Assembly (NCBI GenBank): GCA_019022495.1 | Contig: JAFEKR010000070.1 | Location: 23,018 to 87,017 of the forward strand | Length of the DNA: 64,000 bases | Reading direction: 5' to 3' | DNA from: Epichloe hybrida | Taxonomy: Eukaryota > Ascomycota > Sordariomycetes > Hypocreales > Clavicipitaceae | Part shown: piece by piece, positions 20,543-34,319 of the stretch | How the letters are laid out: each line of letters opens with the position of its first letter | Numbering within the stretch: position 1 is the stretch's first letter | The notes under the pieces: generated by a model | Databases searched by the model: none | What the model was told of the DNA's origin: nothing | What the model saw: only the letters and a program-made list of their open reading frames with translations | Position numbers and translations under genes: made by a program

Positions 20543-23500
20543 ATACCTCCCTAACTATTTTCCCTTCCTAGCCCCTAGGAAAGGGAAAATAATAATAAAA
20601 AGAGTAATAACTAAAGTATTCTTAAGCGTAACTAATAGTAAGGTACTATGTTTTAAGAGAAGGTATTATTTAATTTAGTATATATAGGTCTAAAGCTTTT
20701 ATAAGAAAAATAAAATGATAGTAAAGAAAGAAAAAAAAGAGAAAATAGAAAAGAAACCTCCCTAGCTAAAGACCTAGATTTTTTATTTCCCTAGAGAGCT
20801 TTAGTGTCTTTACTGTTTATAGGTAAGTGGTAAGCAATATTAGTAAGGGAGTGCGTAGTATGAGTTACTTTAAATCTCACTAGCTTACTCTCTTTCCTTA
20901 ATTCTTATATTAATTAATTAATCCTATAGTATACCTTTTCTCTTACTAGTAAGCTTTAATAATCTCTAGCTATATTCTATAGGAAACTAAGCTAGGTAAT
21001 ACTACTAAAGTATATATAAATAATATTAGTAGTAGTGTAACTATTTTCCTTTAAGCTACTTATTTTAACTTAAGAAAAGGAAGAAAATTAATTATTATAG
21101 CTTATCCTATATCTCTAAGGGGGTAGTGTATAGTATTCTCTTTTACTTACTTAACTAGAGTTTTATAGTTATATACCTAGTCCTCCTTAATAACTCTATA
21201 GATTTACTATAACCTTAGCTAATCCTTAATGTTTATCTAGAATAACTTATTAGTTATTACTTACTATTATTAAAGAGTTTAGTTTATAATACTATATACT
21301 TATCCTTACTTACCTTACTAGAGTGCCTTAAGTTTTATAGCTAGAGACTATAGTATCTCTTTATATCTAGTTAAAGATAATAGTCCTAATAAGGACTCTT
21401 ATAATACCTAGGAACTTACCCTTTTACTTAATCTTTACTTCTTAGTTTCCTATTAATACTTATTATCTATATCCTATTATATTTACCTTTTTTATTCTTA
21501 TAATATCTCTTAGATACTAATATTAAAGACTTTAGGATCCTTAGTAAAGGTGCGTGTAATAGGCTACTAATAATCCTAGATATAAAGTTTATTACTTTAC
21601 GTTATTTTAGTATACTATTTAATTAGTTAGTTCTTATTACTAACTTTATTCTCCTAGGCTATAATTGCTATACTAATAGGTAAACCTTTACTAATTATTT
21701 AGGTTATAAAATAAGGTAGCTAGCGCTTTATTATATTATATATTAGGTATTAGAGGTTAAAGTCCTTCTAGTAGGATAACTCCCTAGGTAACTAGTCTCT
21801 AACTCCTAATTTGTTTATAGCTATATCTTATAGGACTCTTATAGTTCTTATAAGAGCTCTAGTATAACTATACCTTAGGTCTAGGATATTATTAGTAATT
21901 ATCTAGTCTCTTAAATAAAGCTTAAAGCAATAACTAATACTTAAATCCTTACTAAATATATATAACTATTTAAATTTAATATTATATTAGTTTAGTGTGT
22001 TTTAGTCTTTAGAAAGCAAATTAAGTGCTTAGTGTCTAACTTAGTAATAAATCACTTATAATAAAAACCCTAGATAAGTATATTTACACTCCTAGTTCCC
22101 TTTCTATTTTATTACTAAAACTATAATTACTTTAAAATTATATAGGTAGTTTAGTAACTATATAATTTACCCCTATCCTATAGTAAAATTAGTAAACCTT
22201 ATTACTTACCCTTTCTTTATGCTATTAAAGTAATAAAGCTACCCTTACTTTTAATTAAATAAAAAGCATATCTAGTGGTTTATAAAGAATGCAAATCCTA
22301 TAATAAGGTATTAATAGCTTATATCTAAGTAAAGGTTAATAGAGTTATACTTTAAACTATACTTAATATTAATAGGCTAGTAGTTAAAATAAAGTCTCTT
22401 AGCTTTTAAACTAATTAATTACTATAGAGCATTTAAGTTAAAATCTTCTATTAGCTTAATTACAAATGTTTATAGTAGCATAGCTACTATTACTTTAAGG
22501 CTATGTATAATAATCTTACCTATAGTAATTAGTTTAAACTAGTTAAGCTAGTCTTTACTTAGTGTCTTATAGGCTTTTCTTAGGAATTTATAGATATCTA
22601 TTAAATAGTTTTACTAGCTTAACTAATCCTACCCTAGTCTAATTAGCGTTACCTAGTTAAAGTTATTACTATCTTAATAAACCTTAAACCTAGTTAAGGG
22701 TTATAGCTAGCTTTATCTTAGATAAAATAGCAAAGGCTACTAACTATAGAGGTTAACTAGGTTAAGCTCTATAGTGCTTCTCTCTTTATCTTTAAAGAAA
22801 GAACCCTTAGTTTTATAGATTAAAATATAGATATAAAATAGCATAAGATATTTACTATAAGTAAAGTATATAATAGTGCTACTGTTTATATTAGTGTAAG
22901 CGCTTTTATTAACTATATTTTCTTTATAATTAGCTATTTCTTAACTAGATTAAATAGTATAATTATTAATAGTGTGTTTTTAAAAGGAGAAATAAAGAAT
23001 AGTAGCTTACTTAGTAAAGCTAGGTTAAAGTAATAAGAGAGAGGAAAAGAGATATAAATAAATAGTAAAAGCTAAGTGCTTTTAAGGTCTAAGTAGTGTG
23101 ATAATATAGAGATTAGTAAGATTAAATAGTTCTTATAGTCTTAGCCTTACTCTTATAGTCCTTATTAGCTATATAAATAGTTATTAGCGGCTATTTATAA
23201 GTGCCCCTTAGAGGTTAGTAGGCTCCTATAATTTATACCTTTATAGTGTTATAAATTAGTTATTAGTAGCTATTACTTACTAGTTATTACTATCTATTAT
23301 TTAGGTAGTGTCTTTATAAACCTAATTCTTAGCCCTTTTTTTCTTTTCTCTTTCTCTCTCTTAAACCCTTATTTCTTATAACTAATTAATTATAGCGAAA
23401 TCCCTTAATCTAGCTTATTAAAGACTCCCTAATATTACTACTATTATAAGGGTAAGTATTCTAAAGTATAAACTTTTATTAATAAAAACTCTTAATTAGT

Positions 23501-25797
23501 TTAACTATGCTAAATTTTGCCCTCCTTTTATTAGTAAAGATTATATAGGTTTAGGAGCTATTTAATTCTATAATTAACATTTACTAATAGTTATTATTAC
23601 TATAGTATAAGTTTCTATTTACATTCTAGGTGCATAGTAAGATTAATATTAGCTATAGTAGTATTCTAATATATATAAAGATTTCTCTTTATACTACTAA
23701 TAATAATAATAATATCCTTAAGGAAGCTTCTTTTTACCTTATTATAACTATAAGAAAGATAAACCTCTTAAAGGAGTTTATAAGGAGCTACACTAAGGCT
23801 AATATTGCTTTAGCCCTTACTATTAAAAATAGTTATTACTACTAGGTTCTTATTCCTATAAAAGTAGCTTATCCTAATAGGTATTTTTTATATGCTTTTT
23901 CTTAGCGTCCTAAGCGTTATTAGGCCTTACTAGTGTTTATATATAAAAGATTAAATAGTATCTTCTATTTTAATTATTTAAACTTATATATATAGTATAT
24001 TATATTCTATAATAAATATATATGCTTTCTGTTTTATAGCTATATTTTAATTCCTAGGGTTTGTAAAGGCGCCTATAGTAATTATATCTAGAATAAGTCT
24101 TATATAATAAGCTATAAGTAGCATTTTACTTCTAGGTATTATCCTTAGTTATTATAAGAAAAGCTCTAGCTTCTTTCTTAGGTAAGGAATAGTTTATAAA
24201 GGTAGTAAGAGCTCTTTTACTTAATTTAAACTCTATTAACTTTAAAAACTCTCCTTACCTAGTAATTAATATGCCTCCCCCTTTTCTAAATAGCTTATAA
24301 ATATAAGATAAAGGAAAGAAAATATAGTTAATTATTAGGGAAAAGGGTAGTAAATAAAGGAAAATAAATAATTTAGCTACTAGGCTATGCCTTAATTACT
24401 TAATCTTTAGTATTTAAATTAATATTTATATATTTTAGAAATAAAACTTAGGAAATATAAAGAAAATATTTCTTAATCTATACACTATTAGTTTATAGGA
24501 GGGTACTTTATATACTCCTTATGTTATTTATTTATTAGTTAAGGTAACTATACCTTAATCCTATAGTATAGAGTTCTCTAAGGTAAGAGTTTAACTTCTT
24601 TTTCCTTAAGGATTATTACTTCCTAGTTAGATTTTTCTTACTAGCTTATATACTAATTATTAACTATTTAATTAGACATATTATACTAAGCTACTAATAG
24701 TATAATAGCTAAGACTTCTTTATTATACTTATTAAGGGTTACTTCCTTTATCTAGCTACCTTAGGGAGTATATAGCTATCTATTTGCTATAGATATTTAC
24801 TAGCCTTCTAAGTCTAGGATAAACTTTTTAATATAATCTCCTAAGATTATTTTTAAGAGGTAAATCCTATCTAATGTTTATAGGTAATAGGCTCTAGAGA
24901 CTAGCGCGTGTTTGTGAATTCAAAATAGTTTATTTTACCTTATTATAAGTTTCTTTATAGTAAATATATTAATATTCCTTTAGATATTATATACTAGGAT
25001 AAGATCCCCTAGTTTTAATTAATCTTTTCTAAGAGAAGTAGCTTAGTTCTTATTAGTTTAGTTTATAAGGCATTGCCTAAACTCTAATACTTTTTTCCTT
25101 ACTTTCTTAATATCCTTAGCTTTCCTTTTAAGCATCTAGACCTATACCTTAAATAAGTCTTATCTAGAAGTAATTACATCCTAATTAATTAGTCTCTAGG
25201 TTAGGAATTTTACTTCTAGTGGCAAAATTAGCTCCTATTTATAAATTAAATAAAAGGCAGACTTCCTATGTAATTCTTAGATAGCGGTATAGTCTATAAG
25301 GAGGGCTTTATTAAGATACTTTAACTATTACCTATTTAATCCTCCTAGCTTTACTAGAGTAAATATAAGGGACTAATATCTAGCTTTAATAGGTGAGTTT
25401 GCTTTTAGGTTATACCTAGATATCTAAATCCCTATAATGCTAATATTTACTAGTGCTTCTTTAAGGTTTCCTTGTATTTCTAGGCCTCTATTATAGACTA
25501 CAAAGCGGAAAAGCCTAAATTTACTAATTAAGGAAGAAAGGAACTTCCTAATTACTAGTATTATTATATTCCTAACTAGCGTAGCCTCTACCTATCTAGT
25601 TAGGTTACACCTAGCTTCTAAGAGATACTTATATCTGTAATTAATTAGAAAATACTAAGTGTTAATATAAATCTTGCTTATTAGGTTCCCTAGTGTGTCT
25701 AGCACTAAAAGTTCTTGTAGTTACTAAGGCATGAATTTCTAATATATCTTATAGCACGCTAATATCTCTTAAGCTATATTCTAGCCACTTTAACTCC

Positions 25798-26614
25798 TAT
25801 TGAAATGTAGGGAGCTAGTTGCCAGCTAGCAACAGCTGTATAAGTGTAGCTTCTATGGTCGGGGACTAATAGAGCCACTACGTTGAATATTTAACGTAAC
25901 GCAACGGAAGGTTTTAGCAGTTATTAACTAATTAAATTCAATCTAGATGACTTTTACGATATCTTATATACTAATAGAATTGATTTTAGTGACGTTATAT
26001 AGGCAATGCGGCTGTTAGATTAAGAGGCCTAGCTATCTAGCTAGATTAAAAAGATCTTCTTCCTCTTATATACTTACTAACTGTATTAGTAAATCTAGAC
26101 CACTAAAGAGGTCTTATAGGCTACTTTTTATTTTCTATAAAATTCATTTGTATGTAAAATCCAAAAAATCAACTCACCACTATATAAACTAGCAACCTGT
26201 ATGCACTAAATTTTAGTCTAAAAAATATTCCTATATAAAATAAAAGCCCTATCTTCTAGCTTTAATTTGCTATATATAAGACTTTTGTATAACCTCTAGT
26301 TAAAGAGAAAATCGCTATTAAAGATAGCTATAGGGTAACTTGCTTACGTTACCCTAGCTTACCTAATTACTAGTGGCGCTGTGGTTATAGCTACGCTTGT
26401 AGCCATAACGTAATTAAATAATTCACAATTAACAATTAATTTAGATTAGTCATTCACACAGTTAGTCGTAGCTGTTAATAGCTGCGATGTAGCTATTAAT
26501 AGCTACTTTTGCGACTGTTAACAGCTGCAGTGTAGCTATTAGGCTTGCAATGCAAGCTAGTAATAGAAAGGTTCTTTAACTAGAAAGGGCTAAAAATAAG
26601 ACTTATTTTTAACA
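25798..26614 (-). repeat. Left LTR of the copia element (3' LTR)
   Basis: Starts TATTGAAATGTAGGGAG and ends TTATTTTTAACA on the plus strand. It is collinear with 33504-34319 and, inverted, with 53940-54757. Confidence 0.9.
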
Positions 26615-26879
26615 CCCCCTTTACAAAAGAATTACATATAAGCTAATTAAAAGCGTACAAAGTAATATAGGGTAAATAAGAACTTTTTAGATAAAAATAG
26701 ATAAAAGGGAAAAACAGGAAATAATAAAAGACCCCCTTTTTGAATTCCTAGCTATTATTAAATATAGCTCCCTTTTTAGCGTTATTTTTAGTTCCCTATT
26801 AAAGGGATTTAGTTATTAGTTTTTAGTGATTATTAAGCCCTAAGAGCCTAACAAAAGCCTAATAAAGAGGCCTAGATAA

Positions 26880-28050
26880 CAGTTTTATTAGGCTATCTGC
26901 AGGCATTAACTTCATATCTAGATATTCAATCTTAGCTAAACCCTCTAAAACCTATTGCCTAATATAGTTAAACTTTAGTAAGGTATGCTTTGTATAGCTA
27001 TGTAAGGCAGGGTTATAGGCAGTGGTTATAGCGCCTTAATTATCGCAATATATCTAGATAGGGGGAGAAATAGGGGTTTTTAGCTCCTTAAATAAGCCCT
27101 AAAGCCACTATAGCTCCTAGAAGGTCTCGTAAATAGCATTAGCTTTAGCTTCTAATGTTAATAAAGCTATTGTACTAGCTTTCTTTAATTTCTAGCTAAT
27201 AGGTCTGCTAGCTAGCTTAAATAGATAAGCATAGGTTAATTTAGAGGTCTTTTTATCCCCTATAAAATCACTATCATAATAACCTATTAGGCTTTTGCTA
27301 GCTATACCTTTAAGGTCTCCCCTATAGATTATAGCAAGGAATTTAGTCCCTAATAAGTACTTAAGCAAGTTTTTAGCTGCTTTTAGGTGCTCTATATAGG
27401 GCCTAGCTAGTGCTATAGATAGCCACTAAAGTGTAAAGGCTATGTCTAGCCTTATAAGTAACATTAGGTATATTATAGTCCCTATAATACACTAATAGAG
27501 CTTAATTTCGCTAGCTATTAAAAGCTTAGTAGTCTGCGTAGCTAAAACGCCTAGCTAAAGAGGTATACTAATAGGCTTACTATCTAGCATATTAAATCAA
27601 TTTAAAGCCTCTAAGATATACTAAGATTAATGAATTTTCAGGACCCTTTTAGGTCTATCTTATATGATTTAAACCCCTAAGAAGAATTTAGCTAGCCCTT
27701 TATCTTCTATTAGATAGACTTTATAAAGTTTCTTTTTAAGTCTTTAGATATAGGGTAAATCCGGTCTAATTAGAAGGCAGTTATTTACGTACGTGATAAT
27801 AAAGGTTTTAGTAGAGGAATTATAGAATATAGCTAGGTTAGAAATTAGAGGGCTAAATCCTAGGGACTTTAGCACTACAATTAGTGCTTGTTGCCACTCC
27901 CTTAAGCTTTGTTTTAAGCCATATAAAGATTTTTATAATAGAATTACTTAATCTTTAGAGGGTTTATAGCTAAAACTTTTAGCTAATTTAGCTAATTTAG
28001 GATTTGCTTCAAGGAATTCAATAAATCCGTCTAGAATAACTATATAAATC
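26880..28050 (-). pseudogene. Copia reverse transcriptase and RNase H remnant
   Basis: Around 27780-27800 the minus strand gives FIITYVNNCLLI, where copia RTs have YVDD; both catalytic Asp are now Asn, a G-to-A result. Further down, about 27295-27080, it gives GYYDSDFIGDKKTSKLTYAYL, then RPIS*KLKKASTIALLTLEAKA, the copia RNase H block (usually PISWKSKK and STxEAE) with Trp and Glu codons converted. Many TAG/TAA codons stand where CAG, CAA or TGG are expected. It is non-functional. Confidence 0.8.
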
Positions 28051-30374
28051 TATTATTATAGCTTACTATTAAGAAAAGCTCCTATAAAATCGACCTGTTT
28101 GATTTCCTAGTTATTCTAAGCCACTAGGGCTAGTAAAATCCTCTAGCTAGGGGGAATGCTTGTGGCTGCAAAGGTCTCTAGATAATCTAAGCCTTTGATT
28201 TACATAAATCCCTTAGCAATGAGTTAGGCCTTGTATTTTAAAGGATTATTTTCTTTATCCTTTTTAAGCTTATAAATAAGCCTATTCTTTAGTACTTTTT
28301 AGCCCTTAAGTACTTAGTCTTTCCCTATAAATTTAAAAGTACTAGCCTTTAGAAGCTATTTGTATTCCTTATATATAGCTTCTATCTATTTATCCCTTTT
28401 AGGGCTAGATATAGCTTGCTTCTAGGTCTTAGGTTTAGGGCTATTAGGGTTGTTTTCCTTTAGCTTTTCCTATACCTTAAAGTAGATTTCTTTTATAAAA
28501 TCTAGAGAAAAAGGGGAACTAATATTAACATCCATGGGGTTAATATTAGGGTTAAAGTCGGTAATTTTATCAAAATCAAGGTCCGGAGTCAAAATCTGAT
28601 TTCCTAGTGAAGTTACGGGCGTGGCCTCCTCTAAGGCCTCTGGAATTGGTTCCTTAGGGGGTTGTACAGGCCCTATAGGGTGTTTTTCTTAACCTATAGG
28701 GGGACCTCCTATGTTATCTATAGGGTAATCCTTTAAACCTTAATTTAGATCTTGATTTTCTAAATCATTTTCCCCCTCTAAAGGGTTATCCCTTATAGAA
28801 AGCCTAGGTAATCCTTTAGAGATAGGACCTATAGGCTTTATAATCTTAATAAAGCTAGTCTTTGTAACTAGCCTTTTAGAGGGGATGTACACTAGGTAGG
28901 TGTTAGAACCTAGTGTAACTAATAACCTTCTAGGGATAGTTCTAGCTGCTAACTTCTAGGCTTTAGGTTATTTTTCTAGGGGGATTAGAATCTTATAGTA
29001 AGATCCTATGGCTCTAATACTGCTAATATTAGTTATATAGGGCTGATTTAGCTCCCTAGCTAGTAGTTATTTAGGGCTTTTATCCTTTGTGGTATTAGTA
29101 GTTATATTAACTAGGTTAATAACTATAGGTAATACAAAACACCATAGATATAAGGGTAATTTTGCCCACTAGATAATAGCCCTTAATTAATCTAGAATAG
29201 TACGAATAGAACGCTTTGCTAATCTATTTTGCTTATAGATATAGGGACTAGAAGTTGTAAATTTAATCCCTTTAGAATTTAACTAGGTTTAATAACTAGA
29301 ATTGATTTCTTAGCCCCCATTAAAGTGAAGGTGCCTAGGATATTAACCTAGTTGATTTTTAAGCCCTCTAAAGAAGCCCTTAATAGCCCTATAAACAGTT
29401 AGGCCTTCCTTATTAGGTAATAAGAACACTCACTTATATCTAGTTTTTTAATTAACTAGAAATAAGCAAATTAACTGTTTATTGTATAGTATAGGGCTGA
29501 TTTTTAGCGTATCCCCCTCTATTTAATCTAGAGCTCTAGGGGGGTTAGGGATAGCTAATTTCCTAGGTCTTCTAACTACCTTAGATTAATCATAAGCTAT
29601 ACATTTAAAGTCTTTATCCTTAATTTTAGAAAAATCAGGGATTCCTTTAGTTATAAGGCTTATTTTCTTTAGCAAAGGAAGCCCTAGGTGCCCTAATTAT
29701 ACATGCCATAGGCTAGCTAGTTCTAGTAACTTTTGATATTAAAGGTCTTTAGGGCCTGAATTAGGGTCTAGATTTAGGTCTAGATTAGGGCCCTCTCTGT
29801 TAGTCCCCTGCTAGGCCCCTTAAGAATCACAGGCCTCTTAGGCAGGTATTAAGGACCTTTTTCCTTTACTAAGGCCCTCTAACACCCCTAAATCTATATC
29901 TTTAGATTTATAAGGGACCTAACCTAGGGCTATAGGCATTGGAGAAGGGACTAAATCCCCTAAATCATCCCGTATAACTTCTTTAATATCATCATTATTT
30001 TCGTCGATTTCAGCGATTTTGTCCAAATTAGAAGCCTAATCTAGCTTTTTAGAGGGAATTTAAACCTCTATAGGGTAGCTAATCGGATAGCTATAACCCC
30101 TAAAGCTAGAATAGGTAAAAGGTTAAATATAATGAGATTTTTTACAAGGCCCTTTATATAACGTTAGTGTAAATTGGTTTTTAACGTAAAAGAAAAAACC
30201 ATGTTTTTCTATATCTAAGGCAGCAATATAAGACCTATCTTTAAGATAAAGATGGTTTTTTATAAAGCAACCGCTAGATATATAGTGAATAAGGCCACTA
30301 ACTATATTAACATTAAGCTAAGGAAAATATAGAGTGTCCTTTAGCACTAAGGTCCTATATTTATTAGGTTTCTT

Positions 30375-31600
30375 TTAATATAAGACCTCAAAAACAGCAC
30401 TACTATGACTCTTAGGATAAATAGGACTACCACTAGTTATAATAGGGTTGGATTCCCCCTTCTTAAAAGGGGTATAATCCCTAAAGACTTCCCTAGAATT
30501 AACTATATATACGGTTAAACCTATATTATATAATAGGGCCTTTTTTATATCTTTACTGTAATAATTAAAACCATTTAAGGTATTAATTTCTTGTTTTTTA
30601 TTATCCAAATCACTAGAGCTAGAATTAGAGCTACTATCGCTAGAGCTCTTATAACTAGTCTTGTAATTACTAGGTTTCTTATATGGATTAAGTGCTCTGT
30701 TAGAAAGGTTATAATTTCCTAGCATAAAAGAACCCTTTGTAAGTTCTTTAGTATCCTTTTTATCTAATTTTTAACCCTTTTGCTTCTTTTTCTTCTTATT
30801 AGAATTAGAAAAGCCCTTATTTTCTTTAGAGCTTTCTTTCTTCTTCTTCTAACCTTTAGGGGCCTTCTCTTTATCTTTAGCACCCTTTTCTAGGTCTTTA
30901 GCCCTATAATTTAGGGCTTTAGCTACCGTAAATGACTTATCCCTCTGTTTAGCTAGAAGGTCTGCTATTAGAAATTTAAGATTTAGGGCTTCTAGGGGGA
31001 CCCCTATAGCCCTATTTGTACACATGCTAAATCATTGCCTCTTAGCCCACTAAGGGAAGGTTGATTTTAGGGATTAAAGATATTAATTAACCTAATCTAT
31101 AGGATTAATTAGGACCCCTAAAATCGATAATCTAGCTAGTAGATTATTAAAGACCGCATTAAAGGCTTCTAAAGTCCCCTTAAATCTATGAAAATTCAGG
31201 TTATAAAATTCAGAATATAGGGACCCCCTTTGGATTTTAACGCTATATGAATATTGCCTAATAAGTAAATTATAGGCTTCTTTAGGTAATTTTTGCTAAG
31301 TTATAGCGGCTTAGGGGCCTTCCGTATAACTATCCCTTAGTAACATAAGGATAATAGCTTAGTTAGCGTCCCCTAGCACCCTAGAAATATCTGGATTATC
31401 TAGAAAATTAGGCATGCCTAAAGCTCTAAATTAGATAGCTAAGGCTTGTTTCCATTAATCAAAATTTTCAGCTCCTTTAAGCTTAGCAGTCTTAGGGAAG
31501 CTATAAACCCTCTTATTAAATTCCTTAATAATTAAATTATTAAAGGCAGCTTATACAGAGCTAGATTCAGGTGCCTTATCTTAAATAGGCTACTAAATTT
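30375..31600 (-). pseudogene. Copia gag/protease remnant
   Basis: The longest open stretch (30725-30375, 116 codons) contains a Ser-rich linker and LLYNIGLTVYIVNSREVFRDY, the copia protease region in which the catalytic D-T/S-G now reads N-I-G. The upstream gag part (to about 31600) has in-frame stops. The same stretch at 56207-56557 in the second copy differs at a handful of residues. Confidence 0.75.
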
Positions 31601-31608
31601 GCTGCTAA

Positions 31609-32964
31609 CAGAGCTTTGTACTACACTACACTACATACTACACTACAAGGAGATTTTTCTACTACATGTAGTATTTGTAGTATTTTGTAGTATTTGTAGT
31701 ATTTTGTTATATTTAGTAATATAATAGCTTATAATAGCTTATAATAGCTTATAAATTTATTAGCTATTAGTATTAATAAGTATTTCCTTTAAGTAAAAAT
31801 CATATATATAAGTAAAAAAGCTATAAAGAAGTAAGTTATAGCTATAATAACTTACTTATAAACTCACTTCTATAAAAATCCCTCTCTTTTAAGTAAAAAT
31901 TATATATTTAAGTAAGAAAGCTATAAAGAAGTTACTTATAGTTATAAAGACCTATTTATAGACTTACTTTTATAAAAATTCCTTTGTTTAAGTAAAAATC
32001 ATATATTTAAGTAAGAAAGCTATAAAGAAGTTACCTATAGGTATAAGGACCCACTTTTAGACCCACTTTTATATAAATTTCTCCTTTAAAGTAAAAATCA
32101 TGTATTTAAGTAAGAAAGCTATAAAGAAGTTACCTATAGTTATAAGGACCTACTTTTAGACTCACTTTTAGACCTGTTTTTTAAAAAAAACTATATTACT
32201 AAGTAAGAAAACTAAAGATAATCTATATTATTTAACTTACTTTTAAAGCTTATTTTTAAATAACTTTAATACTAAGGAAAATTCATTATATATATTTATT
32301 AAATCTATAATTAAATAGTTAAGTTCTTTTTAAGTAACTTTACTTAGTACTTTTACTATTTCTTTTACTAAAAAAACCCTTAAAGTTAATATAATTATTT
32401 ATAACTCTAATAAAATAGCTATATTACTAGAAACTTCTTTATTAGTTTAATTTTATTATTCTCTTATTAATAAGATAGTTATATATATATATATATAATA
32501 TTATTAGAGTTTTAGTCTTATTTATATATAATAAAAAATAATTTCTTTAGGGTAATTCCTATATTTTAAGCAAAAAAAGCATACTAAAATAAATAGTAAA
32601 TCTAAAGAAAAAGATATTAAGATAAAGTAACCTCTATAATTAAGGGAAGAAAATAGGTTATAATTATAAACTAAAATATACCTTATTTAGCTTCTATATA
32701 CCTATAATTAGCTTAATAATCTAAATAATCTTAAACTTTAAGAATTTATAACTAAATAACTAAATTATAATAAAAAAAACAGCTAATATTAACTTAATTA
32801 AGAAAAATCTAAGGAATATTATAAAACTATATATCACCCCACTTTTTTTTCTACTAATACTACATTTATAGTATTTGTAGTGTAGTGTAGTATTTACTAC
32901 ACTACACTACATACTACAACGAAAGCCAAAATACTACATTTACTACACTACATGCAAAGCTCTG
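31609..32964. mobile_element. Non-autonomous hAT-type element nested in the copia element
   Basis: 1356 bp flanked by the perfect 8-bp duplication GCTGCTAA (31601-31608 and 32965-32972). The ends are CAGAGCTTTG and its reverse complement CAAAGCTCTG. CAGAG-type ends with 8-bp target duplications define hAT transposons. Both ends carry subterminal arrays of GTAGTGTAG-like motifs, likely transposase-binding sites. No transposase frame is visible. The interior has about four tandem units of about 105 bp (31790-32210), each with a CTATAAAGAAG(T) core. Confidence 0.88.
31790..32210 (+). repeat. Tandem repeat of about 105-bp units inside the hAT element
   Basis: About four imperfect units. Each contains AAGTAAAAAT(C/T)ATAT, then AGTAAGAAAGCTATAAAGAAG and a CTTACTTTTATA-like segment. 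Confidence 0.75.
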
Positions 32965-33176
32965 GCTGCTAACTAGCAGGCTTAGTAGCTTCCACACCCT
33001 CTATAGATCTATTATTAATAGCTAAGGTTAAGGACTCTAGCTTCTATATTACTAGATTAATAGCATTTTGTTGTCTAATAACCTGCTCTTTTAGCTAGTT
33101 ATTTAGAACCTCTTACGCACTAAGATCAGGGACTAGAGGTCCCTAACCTTGTTAATTCGTATCTATCTTCTAATTT

Positions 33177-33450
33177 CATAGAAGGGAAGTCTTCTATTTA
33201 TACTAAAATTCCTTTTTATAGAAGGGAAAAGCTTCTATCCGCGCTAAATTTCCTTTTTTATAGAAGGGAAAAGCTTTTATTCTCACTAAACTTCCTTTTT
33301 ATAGAAGGGAAAGCTTCTGTATCACTTGTGCGCTTCCTGTTTTATAGAAGGGAAGTCTTCTGTAACTATAATGATTTCTTTTTTATAGAAGGGAATAGCT
33401 TTTATCTCGCGGGTCCTTCCTATTTTATAGAAGGGAAGTCTTCTATAACC
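33177..33450 (-). repeat. Seven-unit hairpin repeat array in the copia leader
   Basis: Seven units of about 40-47 bp, each centred on ATAGAAGGGAAAAGCTTCTAT or close variants. Arms ATAGAAG/CTTCTAT can pair around a short purine loop. Between units are short diverged spacers. The array lies between the 5' LTR and the gag region; the second copy has the same array with eight units. Confidence 0.85.
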
Positions 33451-33503
33451 GTATGTAAAGTGCACTAGAAAGAATTTTATAGTAATAGGCTAGGCTTATA
33501 ACC

Positions 33504-34319
33504 TATTGAAATATAGGGAGCTAGTTACTAGCTAGTAATAGCTATATAAGTGTAGCTTCTATAGTTAGGGACTAATAGAGCCACCACATTAAATATTTAA
33601 TGTAACGTAACGGAAGGTTTTAGCAGTTATTAACTAATTAAATTTAATCTAGATAACTTTTACAATATCTTATATACCAATAGAATTGATTTTAGTGACG
33701 TTATACGGGCAATGCGACTGTTAGATTAAGAGGCCTAGCTATCTAGCTAGATTAAAAAGATCTTCTTCCTCTTATATACTTACTAACCGTATTAGTGAAT
33801 CCGGACCGCTAAAGAGGTCTTATAGGCCACTTTTTATTTTCCGCAAAATTTATTTATATGTAAAATCCAAAAAATCAACTCACCACCATACAAACTAGTA
33901 ACCCGTATGCACTAAATTTTAGTTTAAAAAATATTCCTACATAAAATAAAGCCCTGTCTTCTAGCTTTAATTTACTATATATAAGACTTTTATACAACCT
34001 CTAGTTAAAGAGAAAATCGCTATTAAAGATAGCTATAGGGTAACCTACTTACGTTACCCTAGCTTACCTAATTACTAGTAGCGCTGCGGTTGTGGCTGTG
34101 CTTGTAGCTATAACGCAATTGAATAATCTACAATTGACAATTGATTTGGATTAGTCATCCACACGGTCGGTCGCAGCTGTTGACAGCTGCGACGTAGCCA
34201 TTGACAGCTACTTTTGCGACCGTTAACAGCTGCAGTGCAGCTATTAGGCTTGCAATGCAAGCTAGTAATAGAAAGGTCCTTTAACTAGAAAGGGCTAAAA
34301 ATAGGTCTTATTTTTAACA
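33504..34319 (-). repeat. Right LTR of the copia element (5' LTR)
   Basis: Starts TATTGAAATATAGGGAG and ends TTATTTTTAACA, followed by the ACTCC target duplication. The 34080-34260 part keeps more CG/GC than the left LTR. Confidence 0.9.

Larger units (their letters stand above)
25798..34319 (-). mobile_element. Ty1/copia LTR retrotransposon inserted in the gypsy element, RIP-degraded
   Basis: 8522 bp, bounded by LTRs of 817 and 816 bp, with the 5-bp target duplication ACTCC at 25793-25797 and 34320-34324. It reads on the minus strand: 5' LTR 34319-33504, a hairpin repeat leader, gag, protease region, then reverse transcriptase and RNase H near the left end. Without the hAT insertion it is about 7.16 kb. 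A second copy in the opposite orientation starts at 53940. Confidence 0.9.

Noticed and set aside
23630..23845. 71-codon open frame inside the gypsy element
   Set aside because: Composition-driven open stretch in AT-rich DNA, Ile/Asn/Tyr-rich, no motif recognised.
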